This document shows, piece after piece, positions 24,208 to 35,961 of a stretch of DNA of 64,000 nt; the stretch's first letter is position 1, and each line of letters begins with the position of its first letter. The notes under the pieces were generated by a model. The model saw only the letters and a program-made list of their open reading frames with translations. It had not been told where the DNA came from and made no database searches. The stretch is taken from assembly GCA_009809945.1 (NCBI GenBank), contig WTPW01001578.1, positions 62,001 through 126,000 of the forward strand, given 5' to 3'. Made by a program: the position numbers and the translations under genes. Origin of the DNA: Gigaspora margarita. Its lineage: Eukaryota > Glomeromycota > Glomeromycetes > Diversisporales > Gigasporaceae.

Positions 24208-24849
24208 TTCCTTAAACTGTAACAATTCCAGGCAAATTTGTCTAAAAATTGCTATAAATATACTTCTGATCTATATTTTTTAAAACTTAAAATATTTAAT
24301 TAAAATTTTTTTTTTGTAATGTTTAAAAATAAGAATTATATTATAGTAGTATTTAATTTTATATTATAAGAAAAAGTTTAAGTTGCTTATAAGCTAAAAA
24401 TAGATAAATTTTAAAAAATTTATTAGCCAAAAAAATTATTTACATATTCTTGGTGAGCTCTATAAATATTAGCTCTAGCTCCCTGTTCTAATATAATATT
24501 GTAGTTTATAAAAAAAATTACAACTTTAATTATTGCAACTTTTGTGATTTATTTTAAAATTATGACTTTAATTAAAAGTAAAATTTTTTTTATAGATGGG
24601 AACATATAAAATTTAAGAAAATTTAAAGAAAAGCTTTATAGTAAAAATTTTAAATTAAACTTTTATTACTTTAAAGTTTATTAATAATTTTAAAAAATTT
24701 TTATAATTAAGTTTATAAAATATATTGTAAAAAAAATATTCTATAAATAAAGTATACCCCATATTCTTAATAAACTTTTATTTTATTTAAAAAATTGTAA
24801 ATATGTCTAAAAATTCCAGGCAAATTTACCTGGAATATGGTTTAAGGGA
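24208..24849. mobile_element. 642-bp TA-flanked inverted-repeat element, same family as 17412-18066
   Basis: Termini TTCCTTAAACTGTAAC and the complement, ending GGTTTAAGGGA, are flanked by TA (24206-24207, 24850-24851). 'caggcaaatttg' lies in both arms and 'gggaacatataaaatttaag' in the interior, as in 17412-18066. It interrupts the LINE between its endonuclease and reverse transcriptase regions. Non-coding. Confidence 0.8.
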
Positions 24850-26109
24850 TAGGTAATTTGTTGTTGTTAAATATTAAGAGCAGTTTTGATTTGTTGAAAT
24901 TCTTCTTTAATTTGTGATAAAGTAAGTGCTGGTAGTTGAAATAGATAGACAGAGTATTGTAAAATATATTTTTTACAAAGTGGGTCAAAATTGGATAAAG
25001 AGGTATAATTTTTAAGATATTATATTTCTTTAAATCTATAAAAGAGAGGTGTTTGTTTTGATAAAGAAGTTTTTTTGATTTCTTTAATAGCATTAGTTTT
25101 GTGAAAAAGGATATGTTTGGTAGCAGCTTTAATAAGAGTTTTTTGAAGTTTATTCCAAAGATTGTTGAGCTGATTTTGATTAGTGATTTGATCTATTTAT
25201 ATAGTTTTTGCAAATTGAGTGTGGTTTGATTTGCATAGTTTATTAAATTTTTCTTGTAGCAATTTTTCATTAAAATTTTTTTTTTTTATGTTGTTTGCAT
25301 AGTTTTGGTTTGTTAATTATAACAGATAGTTCTAGTGTAATAGTATTGTAATCTAATTCATAAAGATTGTTTAAGAGAATATCTGTATAGTCTATATTTG
25401 TAATACTCAAATTAGTCCAGATTTGATCTATTCTGCTCTAAATATTTGAGTATTAAAATGTAAAATTTTTGGAGTTAAAAAAGAAAAGACAGTAAATATC
25501 TTTATATTGGTAAGCAATGAAATATTTAATGAGTTGAGTTTTAGAAATTGATATCATTTTAGAGAAAAATTAGTTGATTTGAAAATTGGGAACACTATTA
25601 AAGTCTCCTATAATCATATATTAATATTTAGAATTTTGATATAATATAATAATTTTTTCTTGTATTTCTTTTTGAAGTTGTTTTTTTTCAGTAGTAGGAA
25701 TATAATCTGATAGGTGTATTTTTGAAATGAAGGTCAATGTCTATTATATGGCCATTAAAATTATGAATACATGTGATATATTTGGAAATATTATTGTAAA
25801 TAAAAAGTTCCACACTAGCTTAATGTAGATTGGAAAAGTAGCTCCAGAAACTAGTATAGTTTTTTATTTTGTTATTGAGAAAGTCGGCTTCGTTTTGGGT
25901 TAATAAGTTTTTGATAGACCAAAAATATCATATTGATTTTGGTTTAAAGCTTCTTCAATAAAAAGTTTTTTTGCAGACTATAAAAGACCATTTGTATTAA
26001 GTGAAGCTATTTTTATAGGAATTGGGATATATTCAGGCTCAATTGTTATAGCTTGATTTGGTATATATAAAGGTGTATTAGAATTGTCTATAATTGTTTG
26101 AGTATTGGA

Positions 26110-27060
26110 TATAGGTGTTAAATTAGTATTATTATCCTGTATTCATTTCTTTAAAGATAGTAAGTAGCTAGAGCAACCTTGAACAGTAAACACTTTGTGT
26201 AATCTCACTTGTTACTGTAATTTATCTAAATTAGAAAGTGTTTTTTTAGAAAACTTAACAAAGAAGATTTAAGACAATTTGTAATTATAAAAGATCCTAC
26301 AATTAAAAGTATATGAGGATACTAGTAATTGTTTAATTTAAGTAATAAATAATTGTATTTATTAGTGAAAGAGTATAAAGACTTGATGTTGAACTTGGGT
26401 CCACATCTGCTGCTTTTATACATTTTGCTTTTTCACAAATGTAATGAATTATATCTATATATATACAATATATGCTACATCGATTACTAATAAAATATAT
26501 AGTACATATAATAAAGATATAATATGTAAATAAATGATATATATATAATAAATAAAATATGTAATAAATGTCATAGATCATAATTTAAAATGAAATCTAC
26601 TTTCTTTACTTAACCTGCTAGCCTTTTAAAACTCACTAATACTGGTTTATTATATTTTTTTTTAAAACTAATCCTAACCCTAAACCCCTAACCCTAAAAA
26701 ATGCACCCCAAAAAAATTTAGTTTTTGAGATTTATACTATTATTTCATTTTAATCTGGATTTCATTATGATCTGTCACAATAAATGTGCTTCAAGTATAA
26801 TATGTTTTAGAAGTAATACATGTAAAGATATTCACACAGAAGGTTCTCATCCAATCAGATTGCAAATCCTATATCTGATTGTTAATTGGTTCTGTTCTTA
26901 TTATCTAGTAATTCTACAAAGATGATTTATAGATCATTAGAATTATCTCAATAAGCTGATTCAAATGTTAGTAGTTTCATTTCATTTTGATTACTAAATC
27001 AAGAGTTATGATCAATTTTGTGTTTTATAATAATTTTTATAAATCAACATTCTCCCAAAC
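26110..27060 (-). repeat. Dispersed repeat, copy 1 (5' LINE-associated region)
   Basis: Segments 26180-26580 and 26775-27060 match 31440-31760 plus 32172-32270 and 33245-33520 in order. Shared strings include 'agaaaacttaacaaagaaga', 'aacttgatgttgaactt' and 'agattgcaaatcctatatct'. On the minus strand it gives VRLHKVFTVQGCSSYLLSLK (about 26150-26210), directly upstream of the LINE endonuclease, so part is probably LINE ORF1 or leader sequence. This copy lacks the insertions of copy 2 and acts as an empty site for them. Confidence 0.65.
26673..26698. repeat. Short interstitial telomere-like repeat
   Basis: The plus strand reads cctaaccctaaacccctaac plus one further ccctaa, i.e. about four CCCTAA-type units. 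TTAGGG is the usual fungal telomere repeat; here it is internal, within the dispersed repeat copy 1. Origin by break repair or as part of an element is open. Confidence 0.6.
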
Positions 27061-28140
27061 TTATTTTCTAATTCTATAAGAATGTTCGAATTGTTCATTG
27101 AATGCTTCATATAGCTTCAAAATAAGTAATATGATTAATTACTAGTATAAATTTTCATAGCTCTAATTTACTAGTTTCAGTTACAAGTTATAGTATATAT
27201 TCATATCAGTCATAATTATAGTACTAGTTATAGGTTACACTAGAAGATCATATGTAATGTTAAAATTAAAAAATTTTTCAGTTAACACTTATATTAATAT
27301 TTTTTTATTTCTTTATATACTGTATATAGAGTACCAAACTTAAAACTCAGAGTTATTGTTTCTTGGAGTTTGTGAACTTCTTTGTTATTGTAATTGGTGT
27401 CAAAGTTTTCATTAGTTATTTATTTCAGTGTTGTCTTTTTGATATTTATATTTCTTGTTGCATTGCCATTTAAAGGTTTTTTATCATTGGAATGTATCAG
27501 CATTGTGAAGGCAAGTACTGTCTTAATACTCATTGTTTCAGTAGTTTATATTGTAAGATAAGGGTACCTATTTTTAGAAACTTTGTTTTGTTACATATAA
27601 ATTTTTTAAAATTTAGTATTTACTTGTAAATTTTATATACAAAATCTACAATTAATTTATTATTTAAATATATAAATATAAAATTTTTAACAATAAAATT
27701 AAAATCTATATAATTTATATAAATTTTATAGACTACTATCCTATTTCTATGAATATATAATAATATAAATTTTGGCAAATAAATTGAACAAAGTTTACTA
27801 AGTAAAGTGTTTATTATACTAAATTACATATAATATAAAATTTTATAAAGATTGGACAAGATTTTATTAATAGACTTGGCTGCTTAATTTAATGAACATA
27901 TAAAAATCAATTTTATTTCTATAGTCCATATATCTTGGAACTTTGTAATTTGATTGGATAATTTTGGCACTATTTTAATCATCTCACTAAGATGATTCAA
28001 ATAATATCAAAATTATCCAAATTCTATATACTACACTCAGGGTCTATTATAGGTTTTAAAATTAGTGAAATGTAACAACCTGGGTCTTGTATCTGGCCAT
28101 TTACAGTAAATAGATGCTAAGAGTGGAGCTTTAAAGTTGT
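27061..28140. other. Non-coding AT-rich spacer
   Basis: No gene recognised. At 27940-28030 there is a weak hairpin, 'ttttggcactattttaatc ... gattcaaataatatcaaaat', similar in plan to the hairpin units at 51570-52610. Confidence 0.4.
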
Positions 28141-29400
28141 TTGATTCTTGTTACTAGATAAGTTTTGTATTAATAAGTTACTATGTTTTTGTGCATATTA
28201 CTCCTATTGTTCTTCATATCTTTGCTTTGTCAGAACCTATTTTGTTGCTTTGGTTAGATCTTGGGTCTGGAACTTTGAAAGCATGTGGGTAGAATTAGAT
28301 TTAGGTAAGGTTGAGTTTGGATTCATAATCCTTTTCTTATATTTTTTCAAAGATTTTTTTCTCTTCTTTTCCAGATTTGTTTTAACTTTTTTTATTTCTG
28401 TTTTTGTTTAATTGATAATGATTTCTGTTATTTTTTCTTCAGGTTGATTAAAAAAAACTTTGTTATAGATGGGTTAATTTTAGATTATGACAAAAAGGTT
28501 ATCAGATGGTTGAAAATAAAGATTTTAAAATACATATAAATTTTGCTTTTTTTTTGTATAATTTTCCTACTAAATATATATATATTTTTTAATAGGATAA
28601 ATTAGGTTCAGTAAATTGATTAGAAACCAAGATCTCTAAAGAAGTTAAAGCTTCAGTTGGTAGTTAAGATGCTAAAATAGGAAGTAATAGAATTAAGATT
28701 TCAGTGAATTTAGAATATAGGTATTTTGGACTTTGGATTTGCTCATCTTTGTCCTAATCAATAGTACTAGAAGACCAAATTCAGCAAAATGTTTATGAAC
28801 TTAGTCATTAGAATGGAAATCTTTTCAGATAGGTGATCTGAGGTCTTATGTTTGTATAACCAAATGTTCACATAGAGTCAATATTCTTTTTTTTTCAGAA
28901 CTTCGATCAAAGGTGAGAGTTGATTAAATTCAAAATCAGTTGCAAGAATTGGAATTAGGTCTTGAATATGAAATTCAGGTTTAGGTTCTTTGTTCTATTT
29001 ATAATAATGATGATTGAATTTTTATCATCTTTTGAATAAGGTCAGAATTTAAGAATTTGTAAACTTGAGATTTAAAATATTAGTGGAATTGGAATTTAGG
29101 TTTTAAGGGCAGAAATCTGGTACTTGGAAATAAGCATATAGAATTAGGTTTGGGATGAGAGATTGAATAGTTAAAAAATAGATTTAGAGATGGAAGACTA
29201 AATAATTAGATATAGGATTGTATTTGGGTAAAATGTACTAAATTAGAGATACTATAATAAAAATGCTATTATGTATTAATAAATAAATTGTTTTTAAAAA
29301 TTATGTATATATATTAAAGATTTTTATTAAAATATATAAGAAAATCTTTTTGAACTAAGCAATTATGTACAAATTCATGAATTCTGGTTTAACATTCTAA
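28141..29400 (+). other. Possible decayed coding region, unrecognised
   Basis: A hydrophobic open frame (28148-28411; FVRTYFVALVRSWVW) and later pieces such as ETKISKEVKASVGS (about 28620-28660) on the plus strand have a less extreme base composition than the spacers, but stops are frequent and no domain is recognisable. I cannot call a gene. Confidence 0.25.
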
Positions 29401-29413
29401 GATGCAATGAATA

Positions 29414-29632
29414 CCGTATCCTATCATAAATAAGCACTCCCCTTTTTTGAAATTTCAAACTCAACATTCTTGATAACTATCTTATCAAACTTAATAAAAA
29501 TTTTTTTATTTAAATTTTATAGATCTATAAAATTTAAATAAAAAAATTTTTATTAAGTTTGATTAGATAGTTATCAAGAACGTTGAGTTTGAAATTTCAA
29601 AAAAGGGGGTGCTTATTCATGATAGGATACAG
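29414..29632. mobile_element. 219-bp near-perfect palindrome flanked by TA
   Basis: CCGTATCCTATCATAAATAA at 29414 is mirrored to the complement, ending GATAGGATACAG, at 29632; both arms run nearly to a centre near 29523 ('atagatctat'). TA is present on both sides (29412-29413, 29633-29634). A Tc1/mariner-like miniature element by termini. Interior resembles 23234-23483. Confidence 0.85.
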
Positions 29633-29699
29633 TAATAATTATTCTATCAAAATCAGACTTGTGGGTGAGGAAATATCATTATTTTTCTATTTTGTTCAT

Positions 29700-30733
29700 A
29701 GAATCCTCTAGAATCAAATATTTTGGTTTTTTATCCAGTATTGGGGCAGATTGAATGGGTATATATATTAGATATTTCTTGAAAATGTTCTAATAATTTT
29801 TTAGAGAAATTACTAGCAGAATGTTGTATAGAATACCATCTAGATATTTTATCATAATTTAATTATCTACTTCATCAAACTTTTGGCAATATGTAAGTGC
29901 CTCATGTTCTTTTTTCTTAAAACTAATTTTATTTGGGTAATAACTATCAAGAACATGATCTATATTAGCAGATTGAGGTTCTATAGAGTTAATTGGGTAT
30001 GGGTTCATTATTTTCTTTTGATCATTTTTAATTGTTCTCTTAAACTCATTAACTTTTTTATTTCAATTTTCAATAGTTTTATCAAGAGTTTTTTTATTTT
30101 GATCACAGAATTCTCTGGGTTTGATTTGTTCATCCAAACTATCATCTATATTCTCTAAATGCTGTTCAGGTGTTCCAATATTATCTTCTTTAGCATCAGC
30201 TTTAACAGTTTTTAATTCTGATATCCAAGTATCTAAAATGTTCAAATAATTATTAATTATAGCCTCAAGGTCAATTTTATCATTTTTTTTGGATCTTTTG
30301 AAATATTTTAAGCATCAAGAATTTTATCTACAGTTATTTCACAATGTGATTTTGGTAGGTGAGCTTTTGTAGTTGGTATTATTGTGAAAGAGATTTCTTT
30401 TTGGGGGCTGTAGTTACTGAATATATAAGGATAGTATACAATATTTTCTTTTGTATAGTTTGATTTACAATTTGTTTTAACTTCAATTAATATTTTCTGA
30501 AAGATTTTTAATACTTCAAAAATTTGTCTTTCATCAAAAGTTCGATTTCCAAAGGTTTCATCAACAATTTCTTGAACTTTTAAAGCCTGGTCATAAGTAA
30601 GTATTGCATATAATCTTGTACATTTATTTTCTAGTTCTTTTACTTTTAGGTTTTCATCAAGTATCGTTTTTCTTGTTGTGTTTTTGGGTTTGCCTTTGAT
30701 TTGTGGTTTAATATATATAGTATGTTTCTTCAT
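29700..30733 (-). pseudogene. Unrecognised minus-strand coding relic
   Basis: From an ATG at 30733 a 141-aa frame reads MKKHTIYIKPQIKGKPKNTT, then LDENLKVKELENKCTRLYAI and GNRTFDERQIFEVLKIF, to a stop at 30308. After a break, LNILDTWISELKTVKADAKE and EQHLENIDDSLDEQIKPREF continue (30063-30260). Later blocks (MNPYPINSIEPQSANIDHVL, about 29950-30010) follow in other frames. Composition is Lys/Glu-rich and partly coiled-coil-like. It lies downstream, on the same strand, of dispersed repeat copy 2, so it may be part of a retroelement; no known domain is recognised. Confidence 0.4.
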
Positions 30734-30995
30734 ACTTCTATTGATTTTTTGTCACTTTTGGTGATTTCCAGCAAGATATTTTTAATATCTATTCATATTA
30801 CAAAATTTCATTAAGTAAATATGCATTATCACTTAATAGAAAAATGTTTCTGAGGTTCTTCTAATCCTAATAGAACATAAATTGCAAAATTTTATTCACA
30901 GGTAATCTCACAATAATTGATTTGTTTTGTGTAATGTAATTGTAGAAAAACTTTTTTTTGCAGATCTTTAAAGAAAGAAAATGCCATTACTTCAA

Positions 30996-31047
30996 TTTAT
31001 GAATTTCAGTAGGATTTTCATTTTATGAATTTCAGTAGGATTTTCAT
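30996..31047. repeat. Exact 26-bp tandem duplication
   Basis: The unit 'tttatgaatttcagtagga' plus 'ttttcat' occurs twice without change (30996-31021, 31022-31047). A simple local duplication in otherwise featureless sequence. Confidence 0.8.
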
Positions 31048-31764
31048 TTTATGTTAAGCTTAGTAAAAAAGATACAAAATCTTCCATAGAGTATATCCTT
31101 AAAATTTAGATTCAAAGATCAAATTTGATTGACTTTACTTAGTGGCAATCATTTCTTTTTTTTAAATTTTAAAAAGAGAAAATGCTATTACAATGTTTTC
31201 TAATTCGAGTAGCATTTTGTCTTTAGATAAGCTTAGTAGAAAGGATGCAAACTCTTTCAAAGAATATATAGTTAAAATATTAGCTCAAATAGAGCAAAAT
31301 GAATTGACTTTTCTTAGTATCAAATATTCTACAAAGTCAAAAATCCAATTTTCAGATTCTCCAAATACAATATGGGAATGAGAAATATCTCACAGTTACT
31401 ACCAAATTTTTATTCTATATTAATTTTTTAATAATAGTAGTAGATAACTAAAGTGACATTAGATAGTGCATACTTTGTGTAACCTTACTTGTTACTGTGA
31501 TTTATCTATGTCAGAAAGCATTTTTTAGAAAACTTAACAAAGAAGATTTAAGACAATTTGCAATTACAAAAGAGGCTACAATTAAAAGTATATAAGAATA
31601 AGAGTAATTGCTTAATTTAAGTGATAAATAATTGTATTTATTAGTGAAAGAGTATAAAACTTGATGTTGAACTTGTGGTCCATATTTGCTGCTTTTATAA
31701 TTTTGCCTTTTTATAAAGGTAACGAATTATATCTATTATATGTGCAATATATGTTATACTTATG

Positions 31765-32171
31765 GTGCAAGACATCTATACTCAACAGTTATACAAGGTG
31801 TTTCAATTTTTCCAATAGCTATAACTTTTTATCTAAGAAGTTTTAAAAAAATCTGACCAGTAACTTTATAGAGCTATATTAGCTCTATATATGCTAAATT
31901 TCTTTTTAAAATCTCATCACTGTAAAAAGTTTTAGTAATTTGAAAATTGAAATTTTATATATAAATTTATAAACTTATATATAAATTTCAATTTTCAAAT
32001 CACTAAAACTTTTTACAGTAATAAGATTTTAAAAAGATATTTGGCATATATATAGAGATAATATAGCTCTATAAAGTTACCTGTCAGATTTTTATAAAAT
32101 TAGATAAAAAGTTATGGACATTTGAAAAATTGGAACATTTTGTGTAGCTGTTGAGTATAGATGTCTTGCAC
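31765..32171. mobile_element. About 407-bp fold-back element
   Basis: Arms starting GTGCAAGACATCTATACTCA (31765) and ending with the complement (32171) pair up to a centre near 31970 ('aaatttataaacttatata'). Flanks contain TA and a repeated TATACT (31755-31760, 32172-32177), so the duplication is TA or longer; the left edge is uncertain by a few bases. Non-coding. Confidence 0.75.
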
Positions 32172-32271
32172 TATACTACTAATAAAATATATAGTATATA
32201 TAATAGAGATATAATATATAAAATAAATAATATATGTATAATAAATAAAATATGTTATAAATATGCTTCAA

Positions 32272-33244
32272 TGAGGGTGTGGCAACTTAGAGAAGTTGGT
32301 AAGTTGTCACCCCAAGTGGCAGGTCTAGGGTTCAAATCCCACTGCCGATGCTTTGAAAAATAGACCTGTGTTCTGGTAACTGTTTCTCATTGATCAGTTG
32401 GGTACATTATCTGTAGGCCTTGGTACACCATCTCAAATAGAAGCTTCTGGGTGCACAAATCCAAAGAACTGGAGAAATGGAAACCCATTTGGCAAGCCCT
32501 GAGTAAGGAGGTAGCAAAGATCTTTGACTGTGCTACCAAAACTGGAATATCGAAAACCAGAGCTAGAGACTCAGATGACAAGATCCTCGAGGAGGAGGTC
32601 TACCAACCTGGCTGCTGGAGTCACACCGAAAGAAAAGGACCTATGTTCCGGCAGTAGGTGCTAAGGGAAAAAAGCCATATCGACCCTTTCAGGCTAACTG
32701 GTTTAGAAGTTTGGGAATCCAGTGTAAGGACCGATAGAATAGTAATGGTGGGTGCTGGGATCAGAGCGAACCTTGCAAGAGTGGAAGTAGGTAATAGTAG
32801 TGGTTCAGGCTAATCCCTGGACTGCAAGTATATAGATAAAGCTATAGTGCAAGTTATCAAAGAGTAGGTAATACCTGTGTGGGACAGGGACTGCTCTACC
32901 AAGTGTGCTGCGAGGATAAACTAGTCCTAAGGGGATTCCGCAAGCATCCAGAACTGGCCTTAACTGACTTATGTAATAGAGGACTGTACTGGTGATACAA
33001 GTAGGATTAACAGGCAAAGCATGGACCAGGGGTTTAAATAGGTAGCCCCTAGTTGGTTGTAGGTATGGCAATTAGTGTAGAACCTTTGGGCAGACTACTT
33101 AAATTAGACAACCAAAAGTTGTACGTGTGACTAGTTGTACTCTCATCAATGTAACAAATATCAGGTGCCCAAAGAGGCACCCTTGATCTGGTAGCTTGAA
33201 TAAAAAAGCCTTTCCCCATAGCGGTAACTTTGACACAAAAAAAA
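32272..33244 (+). mobile_element. tRNA-headed SINE, family 1, about 973 bp
   Basis: The 5' end has an A-box-like TTAGAGAAGTTGG (32287-32299) and a B box GGTTCAAATCC (about 32329-32339), as in tRNA-derived RNA polymerase III promoters. The body is far less AT-rich than its surroundings, and the 3' end is A11. The duplication 'aaatatgcttcaa' (32259-32271, about 33245-33257) and the empty site near 26785 confirm retroposition. Length is long for a SINE. Open frames inside (32387-32657, 32805-33071, 33099-33390) are not genes. Other copies: 47006-49453 (minus) and 60860-61085. Confidence 0.8.
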
Positions 33245-33529
33245 AAATATGCTTCAAATATATAACATGTTTTAGAAGTAAAACATATAAAAACATTTGT
33301 GCAGAAGGTTCTCAGCCAATTAGATTGCAGATCCTATATCTGATTGTTAATTGGTTCAGAACCTATCATCTAGTGGTTATACAGAGATAATTTATAGTTC
33401 ATTAGAATCATCTTGATAAGCTGGTTTGAATGGTAGTAATTTTATCTTATTCTGATCACTAGATTAAAAGTTATGATTGATTTTGTGTTTTATAGTAATT
33501 TCTATAGATCAACAGTATGAAGATTTGGA

Positions 33530-34250
33530 GTTGTATATAGTTGTGAGTTGGGTGTTGAGAAAAAAGATTATCAGTAAAGATTGATATTGGATGATCTAAG
33601 TTCTATATTAGAAAAGGAAGGTAGTTCTTCAAAAAGTAGAAATATGAAATGATCTGGTACAAGGTTTTTATATGGGAGATAAATATGTGCTTCAGTAAAA
33701 ACTTAGTCAAGTATAGAGAGTGGTTTAATAGAAATTTTGATATATTGGTTTGAATAAAACATAGGATAGTATATATTGCAAAAAAGAAGCTATAGTTTGT
33801 AAAGAAGATAGAGATTGTTGTTTATAATTGTAAAGAAATTTGTTGTACAAGTTGTTGGGTTATATATTTAGAGGGTAAAGATTGGAATTTATATGGTTTC
33901 TGTCATTTAAAGAATTTGTAGGTAGAACAATTTCTTCATTATTGAAGCCTTTTTCTAATAGGAATTCATTATTAATTTCTGATATTAGATGGTTGCTAAG
34001 TTGGTAGCAGTTAGTAGTATAAGGTACAGGAGGAGAGGTACTTCAGAAGGAGATAAAGGTATGATATCTAAAGTATCACAAATAACTTCTGTAGAGGCGT
34101 TTGCCATTTCAAGCTTGGTTTTCATAGCTGCACAAGATGCTAAAGCCTGCTCTGTATGTTGGGTCTGGCTGTCATAAACCTGGTTCTCTGCATTTATATA
34201 TACTTATTAGTTCAACACAGAATCAATAAACTGTCTAACCTCTCTATAGG
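33530..34250 (-). pseudogene. Unrecognised minus-strand coding relic
   Basis: On the minus strand ENQVYDSQTQHTEQALASCA and AMKTKLEMANASTEVICDTL lead to SPSEVPLLLYLILLTATNLA (34010-34200), then after a frame change ISEINNEFLLEKGFNNEEIV (33910-33990). Composition is protein-like but with stops. It may be retroelement ORF1 material next to dispersed repeat copy 2 (inference). Confidence 0.35.
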
Positions 34251-34299
34251 ACCCTGAACATTTTTTCATATAGGTCATAACTAGGTTTTGGCCAATTTT

Positions 34300-35330
34300 G
34301 ATCTAATTTGCTAAAATAACAAAACTACATTTTGTTAAATATCTTTTGATCCAGTGATCAGAATTAAATGAAGTTATATTGTTAGATGCATCTTACTGAG
34401 AGCTTCATTTTAAAAAAAAAGATCATTCAAATTGGACTACTGAATACCAAGGTAATAGCTAAAAACTTTTTTTTGCTTTCAAATTTTGGGGTTTTTTCTG
34501 AAATGCATAACATATAACCTCTGTACTAAATATATGAGGTTCTCCCTTTATAGTTACACTATTGAGATACAAAAACTGCAATTATAAAGAAGTAATACTA
34601 ATATATAGGTATTTTTTATATATTTATAGATAATTGGTGAAGTTAAAATAACTAATATAAAATGTTTTAATTTAATTTTTAAAATTTTTTATTATTTGTA
34701 TTAAATTTTATACAGTACATAATTTAGAATAATTTTATATAAAATTAGTAATATGACATCTTATTATTAAATGATATTATATGAATTATACATTATATCA
34801 AAAAGCTTAAATTTAGAAGGATGGGGTAATTTAGCAAATTTATAATTTCTTGTATGAACTAGTAATCAGAATTGAAAAAATTTTATACCATTCAATTTGT
34901 CTCAATGAGATAAATCAAATTTATCCAATTCTGATCACTGTATTACAGAATATTATCAATTATATACTGCACAAAACTGATCCTGAAGAGTAATTTTAAC
35001 TGAGTATAAACTTAGCAAATAATCAATAATATCATGTGATCTAGTGATCAGAATCAGGTTAACTTTGTACCATATGATTCATCTTATTATAATGAATTGG
35101 TAATATAAAATTATTTAATTCTGATTATTAAATTATGCCAAATTACCTCTTTCTACCCTATAGTCTAACTCCTCTATAGTCATGCCATTGGGATATACAA
35201 AGCTGCGAGTATAAAGAAGTATGACTAATATAAAGTTATTTTCTATATATTTATAGATACAGTCAAACATTTCTATAATCACCTTCTCTATAGTCACAAA
35301 ATTAATATAGTTAAAATTTATTTTTACCAA
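34300..35330. repeat. Decayed hairpin units and two diverged TA-element-like copies
   Basis: Segments near 34860-34960 and 35040-35140 ('gtaatcagaattg' ... 'ccaattctgatcac') are diverged hairpins like those at 51570-52610. 34520-34640 and 35155-35300 are two copies of one sequence ('ctctatagtcatgccattgg', 'ataaagaagtatgactaata'), similar in style to 61151-61324. The minus open frame at 35133-35330 lies in this repeat and is not a gene. Confidence 0.5.
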
Positions 35331-35961
35331 ATTACTTATTTTATTTTAAATAAGAAAATTGCTATTTGTAGCTTCTATTTTTGCTTTTCATACATTCTGC
35401 CTAAATAAAAAATTATTTAGCCAATTGTCGCATAATATTGTTGCAGTACAAAACAATATTTAACCTTTATATAAAAAAAATATTATAACTAAAAAATATA
35501 AAATTAAACACTTGTATGGTATAATAATTAGTTATCGATAAAGAAAAGGGTACAAATTGCAAAAATAAGAGGTATGAACAGCAATGCCCATCATCTTAAA
35601 TTAAAAACTATAATTATTTTATATTTTATATAGGTTGATATGAATAGCAAAAATAGAGGGTACAAATAAAATAAGAGGTACGAATAGCAATACTCATTAT
35701 TTTAAATTAAAAGCTATAATTATTTATATTTTGTATTATATATGTATAAATCATTTTTATATAGGTTTTGGTACAGACAGCAAAAACAGAGGGTACAAAT
35801 ATATTGCCCCAAAATAATATACATAAAAGATTATTTAATTTCTCTAGATTTTATATCTAATAAATAAACTTTACAATACTAGAAACTAGTATTCATAAAA
35901 TTATAATTTAATTTCTACTCACTATTCCAAATCTCAATCCAAACCTCAATTCATACCTTAT
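35331..35961. other. 3' flank of the S41 peptidase gene
   Basis: AT-rich. Near 35525-35800 'gtacaaattgcaaaaata' and 'agagggtacaaataaaataa' occur in diverged repeats of about 120 bp. No coding content. No clear polyadenylation signal was fixed for the minus-strand gene. Confidence 0.4.

Larger units (their letters stand above)
22480..26130 (-). pseudogene. Decayed LINE (non-LTR retrotransposon): APE endonuclease and reverse transcriptase
   Basis: On the minus strand, PIKIASLNTNGLL (about 25981-26020) marks the start of an APE-type endonuclease. It is followed by IIGDFNSVPN (about 25590-25615; GDFN motif) and SRIDQIWTNLSI (25401-25439). Reverse transcriptase blocks come next: FKNLPNQKVAGPSEIFYKHI (about 23840-23910), PTYWKSSNIFLF (about 23750), NKEAWILF (23495-23515), NMSKGFDKINIS (23205-23232; motif A region), LAYIDN (about 22890-22905; motif C, normally YxDD) and YLGIYFDKNSSTKPIFDAIV (22635-22700). 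Many stops and frame changes are present and two TA-flanked elements interrupt it. It may once have supplied retroposition activity for SINEs and retrocopies here (inference). Confidence 0.8.
31430..33520 (-). repeat. Dispersed repeat, copy 2, carrying two later insertions
   Basis: Matches 26110-27060 in three pieces (31440-31760, 32172-32270, 33245-33520). Between them are a palindromic element (31765-32171) and a SINE (32272-33244). Comparison with copy 1 gives the empty sites for both. Confidence 0.7.

Noticed and set aside
32285-32345. Functional tRNA gene
   Set aside because: A and B boxes are present but the arms do not fold into a convincing cloverleaf; the sequence is a SINE head repeated at 47942-49450.
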